DNA of 64,000 bases from Sabethes cyaneus (lineage: Eukaryota; Arthropoda; Insecta; Diptera; Culicidae): assembly GCF_943734655.1 (NCBI RefSeq), contig NC_071354.1, positions 192,980,911 to 193,044,910 of the forward strand. Reading direction: 5' to 3'. Position 1 is the first letter of the stretch. Each line of letters opens with the position of its first letter. A model generated the notes under the pieces. That model did no database searches, had not been told where the DNA came from, and was given only the letters and a program-made list of their open reading frames with translations. Below, one piece after another: positions 34,622 to 46,165 of the stretch. The position numbers and the translations under genes were made by a program.

Positions 34622-37020
34622 GATTTTATCTGTTACGACATGTTACGATAAATTGCTATAATAAACACTTCATTTTCACCTATGATAGCTTATTTATTGT
34701 GTAAGCTACATGATTTAAGTTATAATAGACACTTATGTGTAAGTTATCGACATACACAGACCTCTTTGCTGCTCTACTTTAGCTATCTTCCCATCTTCGT
34801 GAATAAATTGCAAATTGTAAATAGTTGAATAGCCCCTGATGGGACTGAAGTTAATTAAAGTCGGCCTTAGCTTACCTTACATTCTATAGGGGATTTTTTG
34901 TTTTATGACTTCCTCTGGCCGGAGGAAATTTTCGTCGTAAAGTATGATTTATCTATGTAATTTGAAGGAAGTGTCTGAAAGAATACGAGAACTAACACGG
35001 TTCTATTAGTGACTCTGAGAGGTGTGATTTGTCTAACTAGCCTAGAGAACTGATTTGATTTGTCATACGTATTTTCCATTACGAAAGGTAGTAAAACCTG
35101 TCAAAGTATGTCTCAGTATGAGCCAATATTGCAAGATAGTTCAGAAACATTTCTAATAGGTTTTTCCCGCACAAACAATTCATGAAGACATTTTCGATGT
35201 AAAACGAATCAAGCGGATGGAAATCATAAACAAAGGGTCATTGATCTACACAGTAGTATTTCTAAGTTCAACAACTATCTAGAAGTATACAAATATCGTT
35301 ATGACTTGAAAGTGTGTTTTCGAAAAGCACTGCCCATGATTATGTTCTGTCAATTCTATTCTAATCAGATGAAAAAACATAGTGTTAAATTGTGTTATCC
35401 CACTGAAGTGCTTCGAATATTTTGAAAAGGCGGTCGGTTGAACACACCAGCTTATCCGCAACCATGTTCTTGATTTTTCAGCATTGACAGTACATCATCC
35501 ATCAAATTTGAATCAATTTCTTGAAACAACAGATTTTTGTCAGTATTAATTGAGTTGCCTTATAGGTAAATGTCTGTCACAGGTACATTCCCACATCGAA
35601 TAAAAAATGCCAACAAAATATCAGCTTAACCTACTTGCTAGCGATACGCTTGTACGATCCTGTCACAAATCCTCCATCTCGTCAAAGCTGATCATAAATC
35701 TCAGCTCGGAGTGTGCAGCATCCCGTTCCGTTCGACTTTGTCGCCATTCTTCAATTACGATCATCATCACCACCACCACCGTGGCTGCTGACTGCACCAT
35801 GCCGACACGATCGACGCTGCTCAAGATCTGCACTCCCATCATAATTGTCGGAGTGTTTATGGCTGAGGGCAATAATTAATTGAATTTAATGCCAATGATT
35901 TACAGTCGCACATAAATTCGTCGGCAATCGTTGATGCAAAGCGAACAACAACGACGCCGCCACCGCCGCCGCGGCTAGAACACAGAACATATTAATGGAC
36001 GAGGTTCAAACAATAAATTCAACCAGCGCATGAAAATTAAATAAATAGACGAAGTAATGGCTAGAACAAAACCAATGATAATTAATAATCTCGAACGCGA
36101 AAAAACGACCGCCGTTACAGGTTGGTACTCAAGCTACAGGTTGGTGTACCACCGCACTCGGCTGAGGGCAAACTTGTCTATAATGCTAATGACCACGGAT
36201 GGTTATTTAAACAAAACTAATCGCTGCAGGTATTAGGCATGAACTTTTCCGATGCTGCCAATGGTATCATGTGTAGCGAAAAAATGACATTCAATCTTCT
36301 GGGGATGAATAATGTAGTCATGCTTTAAGTTATGTTCAACATAAATCCGAGACATCCGAGGCAGTCTAATGAATATCGTTTGCTCATATATTTATCGTGG
36401 CGTCTGTCATGAAGGTCAATGTCATTCAGTGCATTAAATGAGGTTCGTTCCAGGCTGTTTGGAAACCTAATTGTCAGAGATGGTTAACAAAGACGGCAAG
36501 GATGTTTCAAACATAAATAACAGAAATTGTGTCATTCATTGCATGTAATTATTATTGGAATGACACAGATCAATCGTTCAAGGATGAGGCGGAAGTCAGA
36601 ATTGCATTATTAGCTGACACGAACAACCAATTAACTAGCTAAGCCATAAAAAGTTTTAAACATGTTGATAGGATCATATTTATGGCATGTTTTGCCTTTT
36701 TTACGAAGCGAAAAGCGTGCCACGCCTGCAAGATACGGCATCCAACTTCATATTGTCCCTCTCATTTATTTATTTATTTCTACTTTTATTACTTTTAGTA
36801 CTTTTATTGTTTCAAAGGTTCGAATAGCCGCCATTGACTTTTTGAATTTCAAAACCAGTTCTCAAACTCAAAGCAATTTAATAATACAATAAGAAAATGA
36901 ATAAAAAAATATGGGTTTATGACCAAAAATGATCATATAACCTGTAATAAGAGTGCAATAAAACTAATATTGTTACCAAAGGGACTAGGCACAAAGGATT
37001 TGACAATAATAACATACATT
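34622..37020. other. Non-coding stretch, no gene recognised
   Basis: AT-rich DNA with short CAC/CAT and TTTA repeats (near 35760 and 36770). The ORF at 35607-35879 is low-complexity and mirrored by an open frame on the other strand. Nothing is convincingly coding. Confidence 0.4.
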
Positions 37021-37277
37021 TCTCGGGTAAATTTTCAAATAGACTTAAGTGACAATGAGAGATTCTCTTCGCGTCTCCTCTCTTCCGCTTTTTACGGCGA
37101 TCCTAATGCATTTTAACACATCAGCTTTGCATAAAACGGTTGCCAGAGTCATTAGTTAGCTAAATGTTTTGAAAATTTCCTTTTCTATGCATTTATGTAG
37201 CCGTGAAAGACGGAAGAGAGGAGACGTGAAGAGAATCTCTCATTGTCACTTAGGTCTATTTGAAAATTTACCCGAGA
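37021..37277. mobile_element. 257-bp MITE, copy 1
   Basis: Inverted ends of about 67 bp (TCTCGGGTAAATTTTCAAAT ... / ... ATTTGAAAATTTACCCGAGA). A second copy of identical length, in the opposite orientation, is at 47988-48244. Confidence 0.85.
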
Positions 37278-37284
37278 TTTATAC

Positions 37285-37980
37285 TTCATATATCGCATGA
37301 CCCATGCGTCTGTGCTGCGCTGGAGCTTATGCTCAAACAGCCCTAGAACTTGTCGGCAGGGATGCCACATATAATTATGTGTTTTTTGTTGGAAAAATCT
37401 GACCATTTGTACAGCGAGGAAAAATATCTGTGCAAAAATTTGTCCAATGCAAAACAATGAGAGTGAAAGAGACGGAGAGTCATTTTTCTGACTATTTCCG
37501 TCTCTTTCACACTCATGTAAAACCTCAAAAATCTGTTAAATCTGTGTAATTGGCGAAAATCTGTATTCTATGCACACAGATTCTGTACAGGCGATTTCTT
37601 TTAAATATCTGTTAAACACAGAATAATCTGTGCATGTGGCAACCCTGCTTGTCGGTCGCTCTCCATCAACGCCCACGCTTCATAGCCATAGAGTACACCC
37701 GGGAGAATTAGCGTGTAATGGAGCGCAAGTTTCTTGCGGAGTTACAGGCTACGGGACCTCAGCTGGCTACGTAATCCGTAGAATGTCCTATTTGGAGCCG
37801 CAATTTGTCTTTTTCCTCGACGGCTTACATCGTTGTCGCTCGTCACTAATGTACTTAGATAGACTTCAAAAGTAAATATCTCGACCTATCACCACCAGCA
37901 GTTCCAACCCCCGAAGGGGTACCACGCACTCTACCAACATCTACATTCTTCGTTTTAGCAGAGTTCATGGTAAGTCGAAT
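37285..37980 (-). mobile_element. RTE LINE 3' remnant, split by a hAT MITE
   Basis: On the minus strand the late RTE ORF segment is visible: YEAWALMESDRQVLGLFEHK (37285-37349 plus 37650 on), preceded by decayed sequence up to about 37980. The 291-bp hAT MITE at 37357 interrupts it. Confidence 0.6.
37357..37647. mobile_element. hAT-type MITE with 8-bp target duplication
   Basis: Ends are CAGGGATGCCACAT and ATGTGGCAACCCTG. An exact 8-bp direct repeat CTTGTCGG flanks it (37349-37356 and 37648-37655). CAGGG ends and 8-bp duplications are typical of hAT elements. An internal inverted pair (GTGAAAGAGACGG / CCGTCTCTTTCAC) is present. No ORF. Confidence 0.85.
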
Positions 37981-38348
37981 AGTTCCTTCCAATGGAATGT
38001 TGAACAACAAATTCGATAGCCCGCCATCTTGCTTAAACCATATAATACCACAAACGAGTCCGATATCTTAACCGTTTTCCTGTCGATTGACTTTAAACCA
38101 TGTAGGGTAGCACAACCGGGTGTCACCCCAAGCTACGCGTTATCTCTCGAAGGCGCGCTACCGGAAGAGGGTGAGCTGGATGAAGCCCCTCTTGAGGACT
38201 GTTGGAGTGCCGTGAAAACAGACGTTGCGGAGAACGTCTTAGGCGATTTAGCACCGAATCGACGTTACGAGTGGTTTGACGAGGAGTGCCAACAGATATT
38301 GGATGAGTTAGAACGTTAAATCACCGCAATATTATGATTTGAGATTGC

Positions 38349-39593
38349 TTGATTCTTTTGATGGAACGATGGTCAGAAATTACGAAACACACTGCCATCG
38401 ACAAAGAAAGTTTTCTCGCCATCGTTAAATTGGTTTTAGAGTCAACCTTCTTTTCGTACAAAGGGGAAATTTTCCAACAGACCTTTGGGACCCCTATGGG
38501 GTCACCTTTATCCCCGGCAATTGCAGGCCTGGTAATGGAGAGGTTAGAACAAAATCGCATAGAAACACTGAAATCGCAACAAATACACTTGAAATACTAC
38601 CGCCGTTACGTAGATGATTGCTTTTGCATTGCTAACACTAACCACGTTGCTGAGATCTTACGCACTTTCAATGAATACAATGACAAACTACGCTTTACTA
38701 TTGAAAACGAGCTGGAAAACAAACTAAAGTTGCTAGACATGATGATCATAAGAACAAACAAACATTTAGAAATGTCCTGGATGCCGAAATATGTCGACGG
38801 GAGATACTTAGACTTCTCGTCCGAATCACCCTTTTCACATAAAGCAAACACGGCGATCGCACTAATAGATAGTGCGATTAAACTGTCCGACGGGAACAAC
38901 CGTCCTCAGGCAATACGCACAGCTAAAAGTATGTTGGAATCAAATAATTACCCAGGATGGTTCATCAACCGGCTTACCAAGCAACGAACCCACAAACATT
39001 ATAACAGCTTGAGCACTGTCGAAAAGCCTCAGATCAAATATGCATCCAGCACTTACATACCGGGACTCAGTGAAAAACTTGGCAAAATATTACGCAAGCA
39101 TGACATCCAGCTTGCCTACAAACCTAAAAACAAAGTTAAACAGAACGTGTATAGCAAGCTGAAGGATCCTATCGCACCAGGGAAGCAGACAAACGTCATA
39201 TACTCCATCCCGTGTGGTACTGACGACGGCAAAGTATACATCGGGCAGACAGGGAGGAAGTTGGAGGTGAGGGTAGCGGAACACAAGAACGACACTAAGA
39301 AGAAGGATGCTAGAACTGGACTAGCACAACACACTATCCATGATGGCCACCTCTTCAAATTTGACGACACCCGAATAGTTGCAAGAATCGACGACCAGGA
39401 GACCAGACTCACAGCAGAGGTATTTCACATTAAAGTGCTCGGTGAAGATAGAACGGTCAACCTGCAGCGTGAGTGTGGAAATTTCAACACAGCATACGAC
39501 GGGTTAATACCAAAACTCCGTCGTATACAAACGAAAAACAACCCAACCCACGGAGGATCAACACAACACAGAACCGATGATACCACGGAATAG
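38349..39593 (+). CDS. Penelope-like RT plus GIY-YIG endonuclease, N-terminally truncated
   Basis: An uninterrupted frame of about 410 codons. RT motifs: FGTPMGSPLSPAIAGL (motif 4-like) and the catalytic YRRYVDDCFCI (motif 5; Tyr-Val-Asp-Asp), then KLKLLDMMI. The N-terminal RT motifs are missing because the copy is 5'-truncated; the real initiator ATG lies in the lost part. A linker (INRLTKQRTHKHY...) leads to the GIY-YIG nuclease: VIYSIPC ... KVYIGQTGRKLEVRVAEHK with catalytic Tyr/Gly/Arg, and a later acidic region (ETRLTAEVF). The second Cys of the usual CxxC before YIGQT is not present (CGTDDGK). An open frame in a truncated copy indicates recent insertion. It would act in the nucleus in target-primed reverse transcription, but this copy is incomplete. 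Confidence 0.85.
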   Translation: MILLMERWSEITKHTAIDKESFLAIVKLVLESTFFSYKGEIFQQTFGTPMGSPLSPAIAGLVMERLEQNRIETLKSQQIHLKYYRRYVDDCFCIANTNHVAEILRTFNEYNDKLRFTIENELENKLKLLDMMIIRTNKHLEMSWMPKYVDGRYLDFSSESPFSHKANTAIALIDSAIKLSDGNNRPQAIRTAKSMLESNNYPGWFINRLTKQRTHKHYNSLSTVEKPQIKYASSTYIPGLSEKLGKILRKHDIQLAYKPKNKVKQNVYSKLKDPIAPGKQTNVIYSIPCGTDDGKVYIGQTGRKLEVRVAEHKNDTKKKDARTGLAQHTIHDGHLFKFDDTRIVARIDDQETRLTAEVFHIKVLGEDRTVNLQRECGNFNTAYDGLIPKLRRIQTKNNPTHGGSTQHRTDDTTE

Positions 39594-39789
39594 ACATTGA
39601 ACGCTTAAAGTTACTAGACGTGCCTGTTTTGTAAGTGCAAGATTCATGTTAATTTAGATTGTGTGTTATTGTAAATTGTTTCATAACTGTTCACTTTATA
39701 TTGACAAGAAGCTCGCTATTTTTTGTAAAAATCATTGCGTAATTGTGAAATATTAAAATTAAAATATATAAAATTCTACACTTCCGCAG

Positions 39790-39837
39790 GCGTCCGAAGA
39801 TGGCCGAAAGAATACAGTAGGCTGAAACGCGTCACGC
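39790..39837 (+). ncRNA. Hammerhead-like motif in the Penelope-like 3' end
   Basis: Stem I is GCGT (39790-39793) with ACGC (39834-39837). The core is CCGAAGA (39794-39800; classical CTGANGA with U4 changed to C), then an extra T (39801). Stem II is GGCC/GGCT (39802-39805, 39820-39823) with one G-T pair, then GAAA (39824-39827). Palindromic stem III is ACG/CGT and the cleavage triplet GTC ends at 39833. The layout equals that of 31578-31622, including the extra base after the core. The U4 change may weaken or abolish cleavage. Confidence 0.5.
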
Positions 39838-41060
39838 ATAAAACAAACATATTTATCATTTCACCGAAAAGAATCAAGCAATCTCAAATCAGATATTGGA
39901 TGAGATGAGCGCAGTGCGGGTACAAATGCTGCGTAAAGTCACCTGTCAGAATGTTGAGTGATACAAACAGAAGCGGAGACAGCAAACCCGCCTCTTCCAG
40001 GAGAAGAAGCGCCACCAGGAGGACTAGAAGTGCGAGGAACTCAAGCAGCTGTACCGCTTTTATGACATACGGAAGTTCTATCAGAGACTCGACGAATCTC
40101 GCAAAGGCTTTGTGCCGCGGACCGAAATGTGCAGAGATTAAGATGAAGGTATTTTAACAGGCGACCGTGCAGTGGTCGAAAGATGGGATGAACACCTGAA
40201 CGGTGTGCGGGCGGAAGTCCGTGATAGTGGAGGAAGTGACTTCAGTGCATTGGAACAGCATGCACGCGATAAGCGAAGTTAAAGAAGTCAGCGGCTGAAG
40301 AACAACAAAGCAGCAGGAAAGGAGGGCAATGGAGCGGAACTTATTAAAATGGACCCGGCCAGGTTGGCCAGCTATTTGCATCAATAGTTTCTCAAGATTT
40401 AGGAAACGGAATGACTACCGGAGGAGTCGAAATATGGGGTTATTTACCCTATCTACAAAATAGGCGATAAGCTGGATTGCGAGAACTACCGAGCGATCAC
40501 TATTCTGAATGCCGTCTAAATAGTGCTTTGACTTGAGAAAGCATCTTCCATCGAGTATCGCCAATAGCGAACAGATTCGTAGAATGTTATCAGGCAAGCT
40601 TCAGAGTCGGTCTACAATGGAGCAGATCCTCCAGAATTGCCACGAATTCTGAGTTCCAACACATCACCTGTTCATTGATTTTAAAGCCGCATATGATAGT
40701 GTAAACCGTCAAGAGCTATGGAAAATTCTAGACGAAAACGGTTTTCCGGGTAAGCTTACTAGACTTATCATGGCTGCGATGGATGGTATCCAGTGTTGTG
40801 TGAGAATATCGAGTGGATTGTAGGACCCATTCGAATCTCGCAGGGGACTTCGACAAGGGGATGGTCTTTCTTGCTTTGCTGATGACGTGGATGCTGTCGA
40901 CAGAACATTTGAGGCGGTGGAAGATCAGTACAACAGACTAAAACGCGTTGCAGAGAAGATTGGGTTGAAGATAAATACGTCTAAAACGAAGTATTTGCTG
41001 GCGGGCGGGACCGACCGCGACATGGATCGCTTGGGCCTTGATAAAGCGCACCCTAGTTTA

Positions 41061-43748
41061 CATTTATTCGTACAAAATGATAGCAACTGATTCACAAACG
41101 ATTTTCGTCACAGAATTGTATAGCATTATGGAACTAATCATGTTGAGTCGGGTCGGGTTTAGGGCTGTCGGGATTGGGACCGAAATAGATGGAGAATTTA
41201 TGCTGCGCAGGCCTTGTCATAAGACGTCAGGCCAATTAAGTAAATAGGAAGGTAGTAATTCCATTGACATCGAGTACTTGCCGCCATGTTGCTCCGATTC
41301 CGTTTGGGTTCGGATCCGGTTATAATTGGCAACCGCTAGCTTACGTGCTCAATAATATAAATTACAATTTGAATTGCTGGCCCGAATTTGCGATCTGCGC
41401 AATTGTTATGGATTCCGAAAAAAACTGATTGTCAATGTTTTTACAACGAATGAGGCACAAAAGCAAACGACGCTAAATTTCCCTCAATAAAATACTCAGA
41501 ATTTGAACACCTCAGTACGTCAGTACTACTAACGCAAACTTAGAATAAAAATTTGGCCTGATACTATACAGTACAACCCAGGTGCCATGAAACCAATGAA
41601 GCATTTCTGGAAACATGTAGTTTCTAAGTTGATAAGCATTTTTCTTACCAACGCAAAAATGTATAGAAACGTAGCGGCCTACTTGCTCAATTTTGGTTAT
41701 TTTTACTTTCGAAAAAACATATTTAGAACAAGAAAAAAAGATCTATTTCAAAATTTTGACGTGAGTAGTTCACAGGGTATTTTTAATTTATGTAATATGT
41801 GATTTCTAGTGAGAGCGTTAGACGAGGAAAACAAAAAAGACTTTGGACTATTTTTTACCCGTCGTCCAGGCGTTTTTCCTTTGCATAAAAATTATTTAAG
41901 ACTTAAGATTCTTTTGAGTTCATTATTTCCACTATGTTTTGAACACAAATTGAATCCAAATTAAAGCTGCATTTTATCAAAAGCAATAGCAATTCGACAC
42001 TACAGAGTGTTGCAAAATTTTGGTGTCCCACCTGCGACCAAGTTATGGGTACATTAATTGTTCAATTGCACAAAACTAGAAAGAAGGTATTCAAGAAAAA
42101 TACGTTCTGAAATGGAAAAATAAAGAGCACTACTTCTGTGCCATTTGAAAGAACCGCTTTTCCCATAGCCCTAGCAATTATAAGTACCAGGAAACGCTTA
42201 AAAGGTGAACACGCGCACACGCGACCTCGCGGATTTGCCAGAGTCTGAACAGAATTCCATTTTGTCCAGCAGAAAGCTTAGAATCCGCCTGCTGGCTTAT
42301 GTGCATACCGTCATCCATCGTCAGCTCAATACGAACGGTATCCGGGATACCTCCCCATTAGAATCATGGGTTAAACGGAGCAGTTGAAATTGATTCGAAC
42401 CTCCGAGTGGCACTTCAGCTCAAGTGGCCGGTCATCGGCATAGTCAACGACTTGTGTTCGCTCGTTTGTTGTTACTTACTTACATCGAATGAATAAACGT
42501 TCCGGTAAATATTTGCTACTCACCGCTGCGCTGCTGGCTTCAGATTTGGGGAAACCCCATTGAAGCGTTCTGCTTTGGGATTCAAGCACGTGTAGGAGCG
42601 GCACTTATTCCACTAAGGAATGCAGTTTCGCTAATTTGCCTATAAACTTTGCCCGTTGATATTTAACCTCTAATCAATCAGCTGCCCCTGTTGAATAACA
42701 CATTTTTATGACTTTCAAGAAAACTGATTAAAATTTATTGGCGTAAAATATTGGTTTTGATATATTGCACTGATCACCTCTCCAAACATCGATTGCCATC
42801 CAACGCTAATAAAGAGGATCATACAAGTTCATAAATCTCACGATGAAATAACAATTAACTTCTCAAATTGGACCAATAATTAAGCCCGTCTGCCCCGAGG
42901 AAACCGCATTCCGTTCGGTAATGATGGGCAAAACGGAAGATGGAGGTGCTAAACAAACGATTATCGCCATCACCATTCAATATTAATCGATATTCCGTGA
43001 CGGTATGTGTTTGGCTGTAGGGTGATCATGAATTTGTTATGAAATTGTACCCCATCACATCACCAGCCACCGATCGTTTTGCTTCATTTAGTCAATCGAA
43101 AAACCATAACTCACTACCGTGGCAAAAGGTTCGTCAACTATAGGTATACATACCCATCATGGCTGGCAGAGAGAACCTAGCACAAAACATGATGAAATGA
43201 GTTTCGAATGAACCCACAGCCAGCGGCAAGCATTTCATGCCCTCGGGTATGGTGTTTGTGGTTTTAAGCTGCCAGCAGCGCGCGTTCGGAAGCGAATAAT
43301 GAATCCTAATGTTTGCTGAACAAAGGAGACTGAGATGATGCTGGGTTGATTAGAATGTGGGGTTTGTTACACTTAGTTTTACGATTGGTTTTTGTGGTAT
43401 AATGATTTAGGGCTCGAGTGAACAGGGGTTTGAAGGGTGGAACTGTTTCGCGAAAAGTTGAAGGACAATTTTATGAGTTTTATCTTGCGGTCTGCAAAAG
43501 GAATTTAGTTAAAAATATTTCGAGAAGATGTCTAAAACAAGAACATCATGGTTAACTTGTATTTCTCAGAATTAGCAACTCGCACATTGAGTCCCTCTAT
43601 TGCTGATGGGGTGCTGATGGGGTTGTTGAGCATCCAGCATCCTTACGACATGTCCAGCCAACTGCTGTCCAACTACTAATTTTCGCCAGTTGTTCGATAA
43701 AATAATCTCAAGCAGTGCCTGTAATCCGTGATTCATTTGCCTCCAACA
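41061..43748. other. Non-coding stretch, no gene recognised
   Basis: AT-rich with scattered short ORFs. A 60-codon frame at 42205-42387 looks mildly coding (non-ATG start, no recognised family) but was not accepted. Confidence 0.4.
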
Positions 43749-44554
43749 CTAGCCCTAGCCCTAGCCCTAGCCCTAGCCCTAGCCCTAGCCCTAGCCCTAG
43801 CCCTAGCCCTAGCCCTAGCCCTAGCCCTAGCCCTAGCCCTAGCCCTAGCCCTAGCCCTAGCCCTAGCCCTAGCCCTAGCCCTAGCCCTAGCCCTAGCCCT
43901 AGCCCTAGCCCTAGCCCTAGCCCTAGCCCTAGCCCTAGCCCTAGCCCTAGCCCTAGCCCTAGCCCTAGCCCTAGCCCTAGCCCTAGCCCTAGCCCTAGCC
44001 CTAGCCCTAGCCCTAGCCCTAGCCCTAGCCCTAGCCCTAGCCCTAGCCCTAGCCCTAGCCCTAGCCCTAGCCCTAGCCCTAGCCCTAGCCCTAGCCCTAG
44101 CCCTAGCCCTAGCCCTAGCCCTAGCCCTAGCCCTAGCCCTAGCCCTAGCCCTAGCCCTAGCCCTAGCCCTAGCCCTAGCCCTAGCCCTAGCCCTAGCCCT
44201 AGCCCTAGCCCTAGCCCTAGCCCTAGCCCTAGCCCTAGCCCTAGCCCTAGCCCTAGCCCTAGCCCTAGCCCTAGCCCTAGCCCTAGCCCTAGCCCTAGCC
44301 CTAGCCCTAGCCCTAGCCCTAGCCCTAGCCCTAGCCCTAGCCCTAGCCCTAGCCCTAGCCCTAGCCCTAGCCCTAGCCCTAGCCCTAGCCCTAGCCCTAG
44401 CCCTAGCCCTAGCCCTAGCCCTAGCCCTAGCCCTAGCCCTAGCCCTAGCCCTAGCCCTAGCCCTAGCCCTAGCCCTAGCCCTAGCCCTAGCCCTAGCCCT
44501 AGCCCTAGCCCTAGCCCTAGCCCTAGCCCTAGCCCTAGCCCTAGCCCTAGCCCT
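43749..44554. repeat. (CCCTAG)n hexamer array, about 134 pure units
   Basis: 806 bp of uninterrupted CCCTAG with no visible substitution. The complement is (GGGCTA)n, one base away from the TTAGGG telomere repeat, and gives runs of GGG with 3-nt loops. Frames through it read only Ser-Pro, Leu-Ala or Arg-Ala repeats and are not genes. Confidence 0.97.
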
Positions 44555-45550
44555 TGCCAAGGCCTGCTTCAGCTACTTAATATACGATTCTTCAAACTTC
44601 TTATTGTCGCTGCTTACGATTTGAAGTGGCACGTAGTACAGTATTGGAATACTGGTGCGACCTTAGATTCCGAGGTTAATAGCTGTACAATAACTCCCTT
44701 TCCCCTTCCCTCTCCCCTTCCCTTTCCCCTTCTCCGTTCGGTTGACAGTAGACAATCGAAGAAAAGTCGACAAAGAAATGTTGCTGAACATTGTTGACGT
44801 CAGAAGCCAGTAAAAGTCAAGAAAGACGAATATCGGCAATAATGTGAAGAGCAGTGTGGAATAGTTTTCACTCAGCTTACAGCTTCTCTGGTAGAGGGGA
44901 GACCTATTCACAGGTGACAACATCGTGCTTCAGTGTCCAGAATCGTTGCATAAATAGCTTTGCCGATGGTTGCCGATGGAGTGAACAGTCCAAGAAGGAA
45001 GATATTTGAAGAAGTCCAAAATATTTGAGTGATCTTCCGTTTGATGACGATGGCAGCAAGACGAGGGAATTCAACCTCTACCGGCGCTGATCGGCCGTTG
45101 GATCCCAAAGAAGGGAGTGAAGATTGTCTACTCATCTTGAACGTCGCGTCGTATAACAACTAACTGACCAGATCGCCTAGCAGGACATTCGTCAGATTTT
45201 CGAAGCGATAAATGCCCGCTTCTTCAGGGTAAGCCCAGCGGAATTGAGCATAGCGAAGATTTCTTGTCGTAAAGTACCACGTTCGATGCTTCTGACAGAA
45301 TGCCGTCATCAACGTAAAAACTCTCGATGACTACTTAGACAGTGGCGGGGTACAAATGCTGCCAATCTTTCACAATTTGCGTCTTCGTTTGCCAGGTATG
45401 GAGCATTTACCATTCGTTATGTGACAGTTCGTAGTTCATAAGCAACGATCGGATCAGTGGGGTTTCTGCGCTACCATAAACGGAGGAAGGGCAAATCAAC
45501 GAGATGATACAATAATTGTCGATACATCTTCTCAGCATCTGCTACAATAG

Positions 45551-45936
45551 CCATCCCAGCTAGCAATTTCATATGTATAAAAAAGATAAAAATCAGCATT
45601 ACGTACAGATATACATGCTAAATAAATCGTATTTCATACGCAAAATTGGCATATCCGTACTATTTTGGAGGCGTTATACGTGATTACGAATAATTTTGAG
45701 CGTTACGACTATATAAGTATTTATATACGATAATATCCGATTAAGCGCGAGTCGCTCCGTACTACTCTATGATGTTGTGCTGAAAATCGTATGTATGTCA
45801 GTCATTATCATTATATATGACAGAAAATCAATTTGATCCCACTTCATTCAGCTTTAGTTACGATTTCGAGTTTGTTAGGAGATATTTACGATAGTTTTCG
45901 TACATTGATATACGAATTGGGGCTAGCTGGGATGGC
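45551..45936. mobile_element. About 385-bp MITE with CCCAGCTAGC ends
   Basis: Ends CCATCCCAGCTAGC and GCTAGCTGGGATGG are inverted repeats, with partial continuation (ATTTCATATG / CGTATATC). AT-rich interior with several CATACG / CGTATG palindromic motifs. No ORF and no clear target duplication. Confidence 0.6.
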
Positions 45937-45945
45937 TCTCGTGCA

Positions 45946-46165
45946 GAAGCTTAGGTCCCACAAGCAGCTTGCTTGGGAGTCCGCCTTGACAAGCGATTGG
46001 TCGTGGGTTCGAATCTTAGTGGAATCAGACTATTCGATGTTAAGTGACTTTAGCATGGGTTTATTCTCAAGCCCCTCTACTAACTCTACTAGCAGTGTTG
46101 GTTACGGCCATCGGTAGCCTCTTCAACCTTTTTCATATGTCCAAGCCGCAGATATACCACCGCAA
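45946..46165 (+). mobile_element. tRNA-derived SINE, copy 3
   Basis: Matches copy 2 from GCCTTGACAAGCGA through box B (GTTCGAATC) to TTTAGCATGGGTTTATTCTC and the CCCCTC tail. The box-A part is more diverged than in the other copies. Confidence 0.65.

Larger units (their letters stand above)
38308..39889 (+). mobile_element. 5'-truncated Penelope-like element with target duplication
   Basis: Flanked by a 15-bp direct repeat CAGATATTGGATGAG (38293-38307 and 39890-39904). A 23-bp inverted terminal repeat (ATTTGAGATTGCTTGATTCT...) lies at 38337-38359 and 39867-39889. There are 29 extra bases between the left duplication and the left inverted repeat. It encodes an RT fused to a GIY-YIG nuclease and carries a hammerhead-like motif at 39790-39837. 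Penelope-like elements use this arrangement and often show inverted or direct terminal repeats and an extra short extension. Confidence 0.85.
38040..41060 (+). mobile_element. RTE LINE remnant, split by a Penelope-like element
   Basis: The left part (38040-38307) encodes the post-endonuclease region (EGALPEEGELDEAPLEDCW ... YEWFDEECQQILDE). The right part (39890-41060) resumes at QILDEMSAVRVQMLRK, then YKQKRRQQTRLFQEKKR, RKFYQRLDESRKGF and a decayed RT with FADDVDAVDRTFEAVED and LKINTSKTKYLLAGGTDRD. QILDE is encoded on both sides because the insertion duplicated 15 bp. Many stops; dead. The 3' end is lost after about 41060. Confidence 0.8.

Noticed and set aside
35607..35879. 90-codon ORF rich in Ser/Thr/Ile
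   Set aside because: Low complexity, with a mirrored open frame on the other strand; looks like chance around CAC/CAT repeats.
42205..42387. 60-codon plus ORF with coding-like composition
   Set aside because: No ATG start, no splice context and no recognised family.
43715..44797. Long open frames of Ser-Pro, Leu-Ala and Arg-Ala repeats
   Set aside because: They are translations of the CCCTAG array in every frame; no flanking coding sequence.
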